The notes under the pieces were generated by a model. It did no database searches and was not told the origin of the DNA. It worked only from the letters and a program-made list of their open reading frames with translations. A stretch of 64,000 bases of DNA, taken from Drosophila persimilis (lineage: Eukaryota > Arthropoda > Insecta > Diptera > Drosophilidae). Positions 36,346 through 49,635 of this stretch are shown here, in pieces; the stretch's first letter is position 1, and every line of letters starts with the position of its first letter. The stretch spans positions 8,928,001 through 8,992,000 of the forward strand of contig NW_020825294.1 of the NCBI RefSeq assembly GCF_003286085.1, read 5' to 3'. The translations under genes and the position numbers were made by a program.

Positions 36346-39300
36346 TCATCCCACCGCCCCACCATACTTGGTTTTCGAAGGATCTTTGATGCGACCCTTG
36401 GGTCCCATGCTACAGGACCGCTCATCAGCCTAGGCCTAGAACCAGGTCTATGCTTGAAAGACCACAAAAAAGTTCAACGAAGAGTAGTGAATAATATTGT
36501 ATTATTTCTATTGAAAGGAATAATATACTGTCTTCGATCGACCCTTGTACAGGACTAAGTGTTAATCTAGTTTTAAAATGTTCCTTAATTATATTGAACC
36601 AACGCAATCCATGACTTCTCATTCAGGAAGACAAGTTTCTGGTATACTTTAGTTGCCACATTCATCAAGACAATCAATTCGATCGAAATTCGTAATAATC
36701 AATGCTTGAATGCCACAAGAATTAAATACTTTGACTAATTCCACATTTGCTTGGCCATAACTTCCTGAGCAGCTGCTTGATGACAGCCAAACGTTGAAAC
36801 AGTGTGTTTTAAGTGCAATTAAATTGCAGAACGACAGAACGACACTTAAAGAGGCTTCCAGACACTGAAATTCTAAGGAAATTCTAAGGAAATTCTGTTA
36901 CTCTAACATATGCCCAGCATTATTGTAATGTAGCATGCTCCAAGAACGCATTGAAACATGAAATCAGATTAAATATTTAAATCGGACAAGTGCCTTGTGG
37001 CCTGCCAAAAAACAGGAGCTGCCTAGTATACAGATAATATGCACATATATATGCACATATGTACATAAATACAGCTCTATGGAGCTGTGGAAAATTTATT
37101 GCAAGTACATTTTATTCAAGTCTCCTCTCCATTGCATCTGACAGCCGCGGGCGGGTGGGGAGAAGGCCTCTCCAACTGTGTGGAGTTGCCAAAAAACAGA
37201 AATTGCCACTGACATCGGCACATGTTGGTACGTGCGTGTCTGCCCCATTTTTTGGGTGTGCCCGGCCAGCCAGCCGCAAGGAAATAAAAGTGTCATTCCA
37301 TAGATGCAAACTTAATTGTTTGCAGTCTGAGCCGGAGACCAGCACACAGCAGAACAAACAAACAAATGCATTCAACTTGTGGCACACAGGCCGAATCTGC
37401 CACATCCGAGATACACACACACCAATATAACATATACTCGTAGTTGTGTGTTGCAGTGAGTATCTAAAAACAGTTTAAAGCGAGTGTCAAGGTGGCCATC
37501 ATAGGCACTCGTAGGTGTGGCAGCGTGGCAGTTCCTCACTTTTTACTTGAATGCCTTGATTGCTGCTATATTTTGTGCAGTTTTCGGGATCAAATGTCTC
37601 TTTCAACATCTTGATCCCGTTCAGGGCTTAGACCTGACATACTTCAATGGCATCCCAAGCTCCCAGAGTCTCTGCGGGGCTTTAAGGACTCTGGCCAAGG
37701 CCCACGATTTGCTTAAGCCTCTGCCATCTCTGGAGGCAAAAATCATTTTACAAAATTGTGAGAGCTGCAACGTGTCGCCTCGTGTCTGTTCCCTGGCTCG
37801 GTTGCATGTCCTTGTTCCTTGTTCCTTGTTCCGCTTGTGGTCGTCTCAATGTTGCCTTCTCCTGCTGCTCGCTCCGGCGTGTCAAAGCTCCTGGTGTTGT
37901 GTTTACGCCCTGCCCCGCCCCCGAGGCTCCAGGCTCGGGTATCCCTAGGAATCATTCAGATGCCAGGCGGTGGAGAGTATCAATCATGTCACTTGACCAA
38001 GCGGAAATCGAGTTCTCAGAGAAATGCAAATGAGACCTTCGCTCATAAAGATTCGACCCGGTGGCAGAGAACAAGGACTCGGACTCCTGGCACCAAATTA
38101 AACTTCTCCTCAATTCGGTTTTGGGAATTCGTTCAAATGCTGTGGTCACCATTGTTTTAATGCATTTACATGTTCGCCCTGAACTCTGATTAGGAGTGCT
38201 CCTCAGATTGGAGTGTCCTTTGTCCGGCGGAGGCGCCGGGGCAGAGTCCTTCCCGCAAACAAAAGCCGTAACCAGAAAACCAATCGAAGTCATTTGAAGA
38301 TTTGCGCCCAGATTTGCATTTGAATGGGCAAATGGGTAAAGTTTGTGTTCGGTTTCCTTTTTTCCAGCTTTCGAGCTTTCCAGTTTTCCAGTTAGGCTTA
38401 AGTTGAGGGCCGGAATTCTTCACACGCCCGCCGCATTGTTATGCAATTGTTTGGGGAACAAACAAAAACTACAGCCACAACAACAGCAAAACTACTGGCT
38501 TGTCAGCTGTGAATGCGAGTGCGATAAAGGTTTCCCTTGCTATGGGCGGTGGGGGGCAGAGTTCTGCTCCGCAAAGTGCTGCCTACTTTCGGGTGGTTGG
38601 TAGGTAATCGAATCGAATCGAATCGAATGGAGATTGGGACATGCAGAAACTTGTTTCGGCTAAATGGAGAGAAAAATAAGTTGAATGTTTATTAATTAAC
38701 CTTAAACTAATTGATATTGGAAGTTCTGTCAATTTTGGCCATCATGTGTTCGTATTTGAAATGAGATGTGTGTTCAACAGTTTTTATGCACATTTTCAGT
38801 AAACAAAGCGGTGCAAATAATTAGTTATTCATAATCAAAGCTTTAGAGTTGGCATATGTATATTGTGTGAGAATTATTAAAACATTTAATCAGAGCATTA
38901 GTCAATAGCACTGTGCAACACGTTTTTGGGTACCAGCTTAAAATTACTTGGCGACGGAGAACAGCAGCTGCAGCGGAGCAATATTAACAGCATAACGAGA
39001 TCAATAGCAGATAAGCAGCGCGGCAGAAAGGGAGAGCAACAGAAGATATGCATATGCCTGCATATGTTATCACAGCAAGCTCTCTCCCAAAAGCTGGCTC
39101 TCTGCTTAGCTAAGCTTATATACGTCATTGCCTCGCTTGCATCTGATCTGAGCTTTCGACTGCTGCTGCAGCTGATATGCTGCTGATATACATATGTAAG
39201 CAGTGCAGCTCTGACCACGATCAAAAAAACATTTATATATATTCCTTAATTAAACCAATTTGCGTACTTGTTTCTCCTCTACAGAGACAAAAGGTGAATG

Positions 39301-40283
39301 CGTAAAGCTTCTACAAAGGTACTACAACTTTCGGCACTCGACGCTAGCTTTCCTGTCTAGTTTTATTTAGATTTATTGATCTGAAAACAAATTTTATTTT
39401 TACCAAAAATATTCTAATTTTGTTGTGCAGTACATATAATAATTTTAATTTTGCGTTTGTGGTTTATTTAGCTATTTGTCACAAGTAGTATACATACATA
39501 CATATGTATGTATAAAATAATATTTATTTTGGCTTTAAAGAGTTCAAAGCAAATGGATTCTGAATCCACAAAACATATACATACACATATACATATGTAC
39601 ATATATTGTCGATATTTGCTTTGGCGATTTGCCATTGGTTAAGCATTATAACCGCCAATGCATTTTTTCAGGAAAAATAAGAAAAATGGCCAGCGCGTCT
39701 CAGCTCAAAGAAAAATAACCACACGGAAAACTGTTCCCCATCAATTTTCCTGCTCCGCAGTCAGGTTGCGGGCTAATTGAAAATAATTCTTACTAACGGT
39801 ACTCGGGGAGAAGAAAAGCAGCAAAGGAGTGGCTTACGCTGGTACTCCAACGGGGAACTTAATGAAAAATCAAGCAGAGAAAAGAGAAAGAGGGGAAGCG
39901 AGTGGGAGAGTGAGAGGAAGCATGGAGTGAGAACTGTCAGAAGCCAAAAGGTGCAAGTGCAGCTGGAAGCCACAGAGGTCGGTCCCCGTTGTAGACTTCT
40001 GCCGCACGGCCGGGGAACGCATGTCGGGCAGGAGCCAATCAGCCAAGCAGCCAAACGGAAGTGCTTAACACCAACACCAACACGAGCCCGAGCCCGAGTC
40101 CCCGCACAAATAAGAAGGCAAAATAAAACGGGAAACAAAGCTCAAGAAAGAGAGCTTCCAGTCTTCGGGTACTCATAGTTTCCGTTGGAAAACTTGCTTC
40201 AAACTTAAGCAAACAAAAATTATTTTGTAAACACATGAAAGGTACTTAATACCACTCGTATGTGTGCGTATAAATCAGGTCAG

Positions 40284-40320
40284 TTGTGTGTGTGTGTGTG
40301 TGTGTGTGTCTGTGTGTGTT
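40284..40320. repeat. (GT)n microsatellite
   Basis: About 13 GT dinucleotides, interrupted once by CTG, in otherwise non-coding sequence. Likely polymorphic in length. Confidence 0.9.
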
Positions 40321-43300
40321 TGCCACCTGGCCAGATGCTCCGGCTGCTGATGCTGCTGTTGAAGTGCCTGAAAGCCAAGTTTATACTTGGAAATAATTTA
40401 TCGAGTGCATTTATAATTGATGCTCTGTGGTTGCTCCCCGGACCCGGGCAGCTCCACTCTTCGATTTTCATTATTGCTGTTCTATTTGTCAGTCGGATCG
40501 AGGGGCCGAAGGGGGCAGCAGAGAAATGTAGGTAGGTATGTACTTTCAATAACAATTCCAAGGGAATTTATAACCATTCATTCAATTAAGTTTTATGGGA
40601 TATTGGAATTTTCAGATAAAGAGTCGTTACCCGGTGACTAATCTTAAAACAAATCAAAATCAATATTTCATCTGGCCTTAAGATGGCATCCTTCTTGAAA
40701 AAGAACTGAAAAGAGTTGAGGTTTTTGTTTGACAAAAATAATATCAGACTATGGTCTGTTTTGTAGCAAAAGAGACTCCGGGAAGGGCCGGAATGGAAGG
40801 GAAATAATTCCATCGATACCTACTTATTGATTAGACAATGTCTGTATTTTATATATGTATATATCTCAATATTGTTACAATTAATAAGAAATACTCGTAC
40901 ACTTATTGTGTATCACACAAAAATGTAGGCAAAATTATTTGGAAAATAATTTAATTGAATTTAAAAAAGGTTATCTTTAATCCTTAGATTTCCAAATTAC
41001 AATATATGTTGGATCCTATTTTATTCTCTGTGTATTCTAGACCACACCCTGCGGAATATTTCGCTCTGGACCGAAATTCGAATGTTAACAAGACATGTAT
41101 GTGGTTGCAATTGGAAACAGATCCGAATTTTAATAGAAATCCGACCTGTACTTGTACAATATTTTCAACGTTAACATTAAGTTTTAGGTTTGAGTCAACC
41201 CTCGGCCATTATCGAATTTTAATTAATGTTTTGCCCAGTGATAGCTGCCCTTTGCCACCCCATGCAGAAGTTTGCTGCCAAAAGAGGATCTGATTTCATA
41301 ATCAGAAGCGCAATTTGATTTCCACACAATTTAATTGAAGCCCGACCCCAGGACAAACCCCCGGGCAGGGCTGGCAGCCTCCCCGACCAGAAACATTTAC
41401 ATACATGTTTCGTTCTGAGTATTCCCATATCATGGACACTCGTCTCGTGTTCTCCGAGCCAAACAACTTTTCTGGCCGGCCCGCACCAGCGTATTGTGGA
41501 CAACAAAGGAGAGACACTGCAAAGGGGGAAGTGGTGTCTTACACGTGGCTCCGGGTAGTGCAGTGTGTGTACATCAAAATGTCTGAAATTTCATAATTGC
41601 AGCAAAGTTTTCCCCCTCGGCCGAGCCCTCAGAAGAAGCCCCCAGCAGCCCCCAGAAGCGAGTTTTTTGGCCTGAGCTCGGCCGTGCTTTGTTTCGCTTT
41701 GTCCGCACGGACTCCCCCGCAGTCCGCCGTAGAATGCTCGGAACGTATTTAATTATTCGAGCATTCGAGTACTCGAATGCTGTGTATATGCTTCTTTTTG
41801 TTTTTGTTTACTCTGAGGTTGGGGTCTGCCGTACTTTCGGCAGCTGTTTTTCGGGCTTACTCTGCGGCTTGGCTCTTGGCTCTTGTATCTTTCTATGCGA
41901 TTTCATTTAATTAATTTAATTGCAAATGTCCTCCAGTGATCTCAGATAAAATTAAGTCGGCATATTCCCTCAAAATTCTTTAAAACAAACTTTGCGGCTC
42001 TTAAAATACCTCCGGCGTTTTCTCGTAATGTTTAAAAAATTCAGTCAAAAATTTTCATTTCTTTTGTACAAACTTTACCTTTCTTGCCATGGGTTTCCTG
42101 GGAGTTTACAACTTTTTCCCTGTCGGTGGCTGAAAACCACAAAAAGCAGTCGCTCCTCGTCGCATCTGTGGTGGAGAATCTTTGCCCCAAGAATAACCAT
42201 CGAACAATTTGTCATGCCCCATAATTTCCGGTTTATCTTCGCTTTAACTCGTTAACAAATATGTTTGTCCAAGGACTCTGCCTCAACCCCCACCCCCAGC
42301 CGGACCCAATTTGAGGCGAGTGTCATTTGCTAAAACAGAAAACAGAACCTCGGGCGGTGGACACAAAAAATCTCCATGAAAGAGATGGAAAAAAAAATCA
42401 AAAAATCTAATTAAAAATTTGCTGCAATACCAGATCCCACACAGCACCATCCCATGCCCATCCCCCTCCTCGGCCCCGTCTCGTGCCTCGCAGGGACAAA
42501 CAAAAAAGCAATTACAATGCCTCAAACTGTTGCAACTTCCTGCAATGACAACAGAGGCGCTAAGCGTGGTACACAATATTAGCAGCCAGGACTGGACTTG
42601 TGGCCCCAGAGAGTGGGGCCCCACCCCCACCCCCATGTATTCCCCTGTTGAACGTTTTTGCCAAAAAACCCCACTCAATGGACCCCCGCAGAGGTCCTGT
42701 GCAGAGAGTACAGTGTCTGTGCAGACCAGCTAACAGGCAGTCAGGATATCCTACTGGTTACCAGTTACACAGCCCTGCGCCCTCTGCCCCACCGTCACCG
42801 TCTGTCTATACTCGGTGTCCCCCACTCGGGGTCCCTGTCTCCCTTCGAGTGCAGCTGCTCTCCTCTCCGGGCCGGCTGCCTTTGGTAGCAGTTTCAGTGT
42901 CCGTCCGTGTTAAATACGCGAATGTCCTTCCTAATCTCATTTGGTGATGTTATCCTGAACGAGTGAGCGGAGCAAGAAGCCGCCGAAGCAACAACTCTCC
43001 CCGTCCCCCTCCCCTCCGCCCAGGAGGTCCATTCTCTATTCTCCCTTTCGGTTAAACTTTATACATATTGTTCCTTAACTTAAAAAAAAGAAAAAACTTT
43101 GAAAATACCCTGCCAATATTTAAGGGATTTTCGTTCTTTCTGTGGTGCAGGATTTTCAAGGGAGTGAGCAGCGGAGATTTAATAGAGATTATTTTTTTGG
43201 TAGCTAAAATATTGACCCTATCTTGAGTTCGGCAAGAAACAGATTATTGTTCTACTTTCAGGAGCTCCTGGGAGGTAGCAGCTAATCGCTACCAATGAAC

Positions 43301-43759
43301 ATAGAAAGATCATTAAAAATTATAATCTGAATCAATAAATTAGTCGTTTCCGGTTTTTATTGGTATTAATTTCAGAGGCTTTGCTAAACGATTTTTTCTG
43401 TATTTAAAATGTAATAAGTCTGTTTCAGCAATATCTTTATCTAATCTACAAATAATTTGTGTACAACAATTTGTGGGAACCTTTAAAATAGTTTAATTGT
43501 GTCTAAAATTGTTTTTATTTTAATTTTAAAAGGGCTTTCTAGTTCTGGACAGGGAATCCAGCGAGTCGTTGCTACTTTCTGGATACTCAGGGTTATTATA
43601 GCTGAAGAATTTTTTGTTGTTTATATTCCTCTTCGCTTGTGTGGGTGTAGGTGGATGAGTGGGTGCTTGGGTGCTTGGGTGCTTGGGTGGGTGGTGTTTG
43701 TTAACCCGACAATGACGATGGATACCGGAATCCTGCTTGCTCTTGTGGCCGTCGCGGCC

Positions 43760-43797
43760 GCATGGCGCATGGGGCATGGGGCATGGGGCATGGCGCA
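43760..43797. repeat. GCATGGG short tandem repeat
   Basis: Five head-to-tail copies of a seven-base GCATGGG/GCATGGC unit. A nearby patch (43660-43690) repeats GGGTGCTT three to four times. The repeats generate long open frames on both strands that should not be read as genes. Confidence 0.85.
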
Positions 43798-44222
43798 CGA
43801 CAAAACGCATGAAAGAGACTTTGGCCGGGACCGGATGGGATGGCTTGAATGGCTGGAAGCTGGAAGCTGGGTATACGTGCCCGTGTCCGTGCCACAGAGG
43901 AACACACTTACAGCAAAAGCCAGGCTAAAGCGCCGCCAGTCACAAAAATTGTGCTGTTTTTCTGGCATTCCTTTTTTGTTCAGCTTTCCCCGAAAAAGAA
44001 GGGAAAAGTGCATAAAAAAAATGTTTCGCACCCGCGGTGACCAAAGTATTTCTGCTATTTCGGATGCTGCTCCCCCAAGTGCGCGGCAGAGTGGGGAGCC
44101 AGGAGCGGATGGCGGGTAGCGGGTAGCGGTCAGGGGGGAGGGTTCTGTTATTATTGCGTTTTTATGCATGCTCGCATATGGTGAATGTCCTTGGCCATGG
44201 TTACACCACATGATATACGGCA

Positions 44223-44993
44223 TTAAAGTAGACCAGAACGAAGAGCGGGCACGAGGGCGGACTTGGGGGTGCCAAGGGGTTTGTACACACATATATATTT
44301 GGTAGCTAGTATTAGTGCGGTATATTCGCGTCGAAAGTTTTTAAATATTTTAAACTGCAGTGAATTATGGACTCGCTGGCTGATCCCCGGAATGCTTACG
44401 CGTAAAATTCTATTCGAAAATTTGTATAAAGGGAAATAAACAGGGATCCAAATATGGTATTCTGGTGGGCGTTGGAAAGGCACTGGAATCGTTTAGCACC
44501 ACAAATCATCTGTCATTAAACAGCGGTTTACCAATAGAAAATCGTTGAGTGGTTCGGTTCGGAGATGAACCGATGAACTATGTTCAAGTTCCGGGATAAA
44601 CGATTCTCAGTAGGGGCATTAGAGAACGTTACAGAAGAAATGGCACAAATTGGTCTAAAAAATTGGTCTCCAAATGATGTATGATAGGAGATTTTCCATA
44701 TAAGATTATTGGAGTAATTGCTTTCTTGGAGAATCGGTTGGATATTCATCATTTAAGTGGATGCTAGAAATTGAAATCGAACCTTATCTTACACTTTTCC
44801 GAATCTCATAGCAAATCGCTTGGCATTTCAATCGTTTTCGATAGTTTTTCAACAGGTTAATGCTCGGTAAATTCATTATTTCTGGTAGCTCCGCCGTAAA
44901 ACTGTCCTCCATCGAGTACGATACAGTATAATGGCATCCATCATTGGCTATTCGACCCTTAATGCGTTCCATCAATACGGATCCCATATACAT
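44223..44993 (-). pseudogene. possible unrecognised gene or decayed gene with frame-changing blocks
   Basis: Three minus-strand blocks of protein-like sequence follow one another closely. The first (44993-44784) starts at an ATG and includes MERIKGRIANDGCHYTVSYS and LLKNYRKRLKCQAICYE. The second (about 44725-44528) includes KISYHTSFGDQFFRPICAI. The third (about 44490-44223) includes FSNRILRVSIPGISQRVHN. Each is open in a different frame. The block ends coincide with donor-like GTAAGA (after RKS) and GTAAAC (after TIFY), and with acceptor-like CTCCAAG and GATTCCAG, implying introns of about 50-70 bp, but I could not find one set of splice sites that keeps all three blocks in the same protein. 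Either I have mis-joined exons or this is a decayed gene. No family recognised; chance open frames remain possible. Confidence 0.28.
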
Positions 44994-46947
44994 ATGGGAA
45001 CAGTCCTCTAACCCGATAAGTAAGTTTTATTTTGTTGTCTGGCGCCATCCCAACGCACCTCCCCCCGCCATATTTCACACTTGGGCCATAAGGAAAAACC
45101 AAAATCAATACACCAATTAGGGGATATACTCCCGCTCCCTCTCTCTGTCTCTTCCCTACTTTCTGTCCAATTTTGTGATTTATTACGAAACCAGAAAAAG
45201 TATGTTAAAGAGAAAGAGAGGCAGACAGAAATGGGTGGTGGGAGGTGGTGGGGAAAAGTTGAGCAAACAACAATAAATTGAGGCAAATTACGCATACGAA
45301 TGGGCCGCCTGTCAATATTTGCATAGGGAAGTGAGAGGTTCGTTAAGGGGGAGAGTGCGGGGGGCACTTAACACCTCCCGATTTCAAATCCAGATCAAAT
45401 ACTTGGACAGGAACGTGGCTTATTAAGTCGAACGGATTACGCATGGCTTGGGAGTCGCTTGGAGGGTGGAGACATGCTCCACGTTGCACGATTTGCTTGT
45501 TCCCTGGTGCAACGTGCCCCTGCCACTGCCACTGCTGCACCATAGACAAACAAATGGAGCAGGTCACCTTATTTGTGTTATTCTGTGGGATATCAGGTAT
45601 CGGATATCGAACTGCGCGGGCCATTGGCCCTCTCCCCCGTTCCATTCCACTGCACTGCACTCCCCGATTCCCGCCCGATTGCCCGATTCGATATCTAAGC
45701 AAACAACAAACACTGGAGTCGCCCAGAGCCGGGTCGGGTTCTAGCCATATTTGTTGATCGTAGCTGACACCTCCGAGACTCTGGAATGTCGCCATGTGCG
45801 TGCTGGGCTTATCAGCGGCGTGCACTGCCTCTGCCTCTACCTGTTGCCTCTTGCCTCTCGGTTTACCTAGGTATGTGTGAAACCCAACGAAGGGCTGTTA
45901 TCGGGTGCGAGGGGCACGGTTCTACGGTTCTACGGTTGTGGGGCAGGCTCCGATAAGGCGAATAAAGCGCAGTATCTGCAAAGGTAAAAGTATTTCTATT
46001 TCCTTGTGTTAGCGATTGGTTCTAGAAACCCTCAATAACCCTTGAAACGATTCTCCCAAGACATTACTTTTGAAAATGCATGCAACTCGGCAGATTTTGC
46101 CAAAAGCGAACCACTTTATCAGCCTTCATATTCATTTTCGTGCCAATTACATTCGTTAATTACATTTGTACTTTTAAGTTGACTATTTGACTTTTTAATG
46201 TGTAACAAGAGCACAACAAGTTTAATTTTTGAATATTCAAATTTAAATTATTTGCATCTTGGCGCTCGAAGCAAACCCGGTTTGAGTTCGTCGAACATGT
46301 TGGCATCAAACCCGAAGCAGGCCGAGGCCGAACTCGCTCGCTGAACGCAAAAATGACTCGCAACACGCGTTTGTTGCCGAGCAACATTTGAGTTTCATTT
46401 TCTTCTAAAACCGTTTTTTAAACAAAATCTAATAAATGCATTTATTCAAATTATGCAAATCAATTAGGAAATTGATTCACCAATCGTATAAAATTAAGTG
46501 GGCATGGCTAAATGTTCTATATAGCTGGTAATATTCGATGGAAGAAACAATAACCAAGAATTAGTCGTCATAACCGGTTGGCAACAATGAGTCCCATTCC
46601 ATGCCCATATACCCTGGGGGAAATGGATTTTATAGAACTGTGAATATGTTTGTCATCCCAGGCTCCGTAGGTATCAGGATCGAGATAAATGTATACAAGA
46701 TACTAATAATACACATGAATATGTCTAAAACGTATCAATTTGAGAAAAGGTCTTAATAAATTACGTTTGATCTTCATATAAAATTAACGAAATAGGGTAT
46801 ACAAATGCCTATACCCTGGTCGACAACAAATGACAACAAATATTCTTGCTCGGGTGAAGATACGTCACTATTTCCCCGTTATTTGAACCGAGCGGTTGTT
46901 GGTTGCTGCGCGCGCGTTATTCGGAATATTCGTCGTGTTTTTCGTGA
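44994..46947. other. spacer upstream of Trim9
   Basis: No gene seen. A stretch at 46598-46825 carries ATACCCTGG at both ends and loosely resembles the start of DINE-1-like repeats, but is too diverged for a firm call. The right end should include Trim9 promoter sequence; no Motif 1 or TATA box was placed. Confidence 0.45.
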
Positions 46948-47428
46948 ATGAAGCGTGAACTTTAGTGAATGAACAGTGTTTTTTAAATTGAATAAACAAA
47001 AACTCAAAAATAAATAAAACCAAGGAGCAACTTTTTTTAAAAAGGTGGAACAACAAAATCGTTGTATTTGGATCAGTGTGTGAAGTTTTTGAAATAAATT
47101 CGAATAAAAGTGGAAAGATTTAAACCAAAGAACGAACCTCAGAAAGCGTTTCAATCGTATTTGAACCCAAGAGTGTAGTTTTGAGATCCAGAAAGAGGAA
47201 ATAGTAAATATTTCAACTCTGAAGTGAAGAAACTGTGCAATTTGTGAAATAAAAGTTAAAGAGACGTACATTTCCGATAAAAGTACTGGAAATATTTAGT
47301 ACCAAAAGTATTATTGAAATACTTACACATTGAATTGAAACTTAAAGTGAACTTCGGTTGAAATAAAAGTGAAAAGCCGTGAAAACCAATTGCCAAACAT
47401 GCTCCTCCAGTGTCTCAGTCCCCGCTAA
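46948..47428 (+). promoter_or_regulatory. presumed Trim9 5' leader with short upstream open reading frames
   Basis: Upstream of the Trim9 start, small ATG-started frames occur at 46948-46965, 46969-46986 and 47399-47428. The last one encodes nine residues (MLLQCLSPR), has a good CAAAC ATG context, and ends in TAA in the same frame as the main Trim9 start, with no further stop in between. The region is AT-rich with many short GTGAA repeats and lacks long coding frames. The transcription start is not known, so whether all three are in the mRNA is inference. Confidence 0.45.
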
Positions 47429-47533
47429 GTGACCGAAGCCCCAAAAGACCCAGAACTCCAGCAGAGAGCAGCAGAGATCTCAAGTCCCAAGCGAATCCGC
47501 ATCGCGTTCCTTCGGAGGAAAGCATCTGCTGAA

Positions 47534-48448
47534 ATGGAGGACGAGCTACGTTGTCCCACCTGCAAGCAGCTGTACGCCAATCCCGTGCTGCTGCCCTGCT
47601 TCCACGCCCTGTGCCTGGGCTGTGCCCTGGACATCCAGACTCCGTACACGCCGGGAGTGGCTCTGGCCGTGGCCGGGGGATCGGGCGCCAGCGCCAACGG
47701 CGGACACAACGGACTGCACGGCCAGGTGAACGGGGGCCCCGGGTCCGTATCCGGCGGGGGAGCAGCCAGCGGGGTCGCCAACGGAGCCGGGCCGGGCACC
47801 CGCCACAGCTCCCACAGCTCGGCCGCCAGCACGGCCAGCTCGAACACGGGCAGCGAGAGCGTCACCTCCGACCAGGACCAGTCCGACAAAGTGAGCATCT
47901 TCAGCGAGGCCGACTCCGGCGTGGTCTGCTGCTCGAACACATCCCGTCCGGTCTCGTACGCCGGCACCGGGCAGCTCCAGGGGCTGCTGCAGGGCTCCGT
48001 GGTCGCGCCCCCCGGCGCCGCCTACTGCCTCACCTGTCCCCTGTGCCGGAAGCTCGTGTTCTTCGACGACGGCGGCGTCCGCAATCTGCCCACCTATCGC
48101 GCCATGGAGGCCATCGTGGACCGCTTCTGCGCCCGCGAGGCGCTGCGCTGCCAGATGTGCGAGACGGACCCCAAGGTGGCCTCGCTGATCTGCGAGCAGT
48201 GCGAGATCCGCTACTGCGAGCCCTGTCGGGAGCTCTGCCACCCGGCCCGCGGGCCCCTGGCCAAGCACACGCTGGTCAAGCCGCGCGGGGCCCCCCAGCA
48301 GCGGGAGTCGGTCTGCGGCGAGCACGAGGAGACCCTCTCCCAGTACTGCCTCAACTGCAAGATCCCGGCCTGCGGCCAGTGCATCGGGGAGCAGCGTCAC
48401 CAGGCCCACGAGGTGCAGTCCATAAACGTGACTTGCAAGGCTCAAAAG
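47534..48448 (+). CDS. Trim9: Trim9, first coding exon (RING and B-boxes); 3' partial in window
   Basis: A single exon of 305 codons from ATG 47534 to donor AAAAG|GTGAGTA (48449), phase 0. The RING begins at once (MEDELRCPTCKQ, Cys7/Cys10; LPCFHALCLGC, Cys22-His24-Cys27-Cys30) and its last cysteines come only after a 130-residue Gly/Ser/Asn-rich insert (CLTCPLC, Cys165-171). This split RING is typical of TRIM9/TRIM67, as is KVSIFSEADSGV inside the insert. B-box 1 starts near Cys206 and B-box 2 near Cys261. Coiled coil, COS, FN3 and SPRY exons are expected further right but were not recognised in the remaining 15.5 kb. Trim9 is a neuronal E3 ubiquitin ligase acting with the netrin receptor Frazzled/DCC in axon branching. 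The frame stays open 35 codons upstream of this ATG, without another ATG. Confidence 0.93.
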
Positions 48449-49142
48449 GTGAGTAAAATTTGGAGGAAAACACTCCCATGCTGCCGCCAAGGACTCGCGG
48501 TGGAAAGCCTATTAATCGAGGCCTCCCCCCAAGCCAACTGTTTGTTCGGGAGAGATGGAGATACATATATTATTTGCTGAGCCTCCACCGCATATCCTGA
48601 CCACATCCTGACTCCCTGCCATCCTTTTTTGATTATATTCGTGTTCGTGTTGGGGGAATATTTATGGCTTTTCGCTGGCCTCGAACATTTCTCAGGCAAG
48701 ATTGTGTTTTCCGGGGGAATGCCCTGCTCTTGGGAGCTACTCTTAAAGTAATTCCGAAACCAGCAAGATCCCAAGGTAGTTATTCTTCTATTGTGTCCAG
48801 CAGTCGAATATCTAAATTTCCGCTATGCAAACTATTCCATTCAACAAATTTCTGGCCCCATTTTACATCCTATGGGCTCTGGCCCCGTTAATGCAGGGAT
48901 AAGTTTTCAGAGTTGGGTGTCGCTGACTCTTTGCCTTGAAGTCTCCTCTCTTTTGGAATTTAATTTCGCGGAATTCTGCTACCTTTTCGGGGGGTCCCGT
49001 CTCTCACCTGCGATTCCTCGACTGGCGTTGTCAAATCACGGGCAATTGTCAGCGCCAAGCAATTTTAATATGGCAAATGCCTGAAGTGCCTGCACATCCT
49101 GTCATCTAGGAGCCAGGACAGCAGACAGACGGGCCCATAAAG

Positions 49143-49169
49143 GGACGGCCCGGACGGCCCGGACGGCCC
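49143..49169. repeat. GGACGGCCC 9-bp tandem repeat
   Basis: Three exact head-to-tail copies of a GC-rich nonamer inside the long Trim9 intron, followed by a partial copy. Confidence 0.9.
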
Positions 49170-49635
49170 GGAGTGCGAAAAGTGACAGATTGCAGCGGCT
49201 GCCAGAACAAAAGACCAGACAAAACTGGAATCAACTGTCGCGTTTGTGTCGGGTCAAGGAGGATATTGCTCGGAAGGAGACAAAACAAACGAAATGCTTG
49301 GCATTTTATTTTTTTTTGTGGAGAGGGATAGTCGTAAAGGCGACAAATGTATTTTACAGTGGCTTGGTTTATGCAGTGAAAGTGTCCCCCAGGGGGCAGG
49401 GGGACTCCTCCAGTGGCAAGGAATTTAAAATAACTGCTGGAAAATGAATTAATTTCAAATAGAAAATACAGTACCTCTACGGCTGTTCCCAGTTTCTGGT
49501 TTTGTCTGAAAATCGATACTAGAAAAGATTGTTCAGGCAGGGCTGTGGGAGACTTATCTCGAAGCCATTTCGCCGCCCCATTTGTGTATCTATCTGGGTT
49601 GCGCTCTTTACCTATCAATTACGCATTCCGTTATA

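Larger units (their letters stand above)
36346..44222. other. gene-poor spacer downstream of the lipases
   Basis: No gene recognised in about 7.9 kb. Notable simple repeats: AAATTCTAAGG units near 36870-36897, an AATCG pentamer run at 38606-38628, a (GT)n run at 40284-40320 and a GGGTGCTT/GGGCAT repeat patch (43660-43797). Open frames such as the one at 37517-37948 begin with unlikely starts and show no domain. Confidence 0.5.

Noticed and set aside
37517-37948. 143-codon frame with a hydrophobic start
   Set aside because: First codon is not ATG-like in context, composition becomes Cys/Leu/Ser-rich, and no neighbouring exon or poly(A) signal supports it.
46598-46825. Possible second DINE-1-like fragment
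   Set aside because: Shares only ATACCCTGG ends and a loose match to the TTTGTAACACCCAG region; too diverged to call.
47546-48490. Open frame of 314 codons on the minus strand opposite Trim9
   Set aside because: It mirrors the very GC-rich Trim9 exon; Ala/Gly/Leu-biased composition with no domain is what an antisense shadow of such an exon gives.
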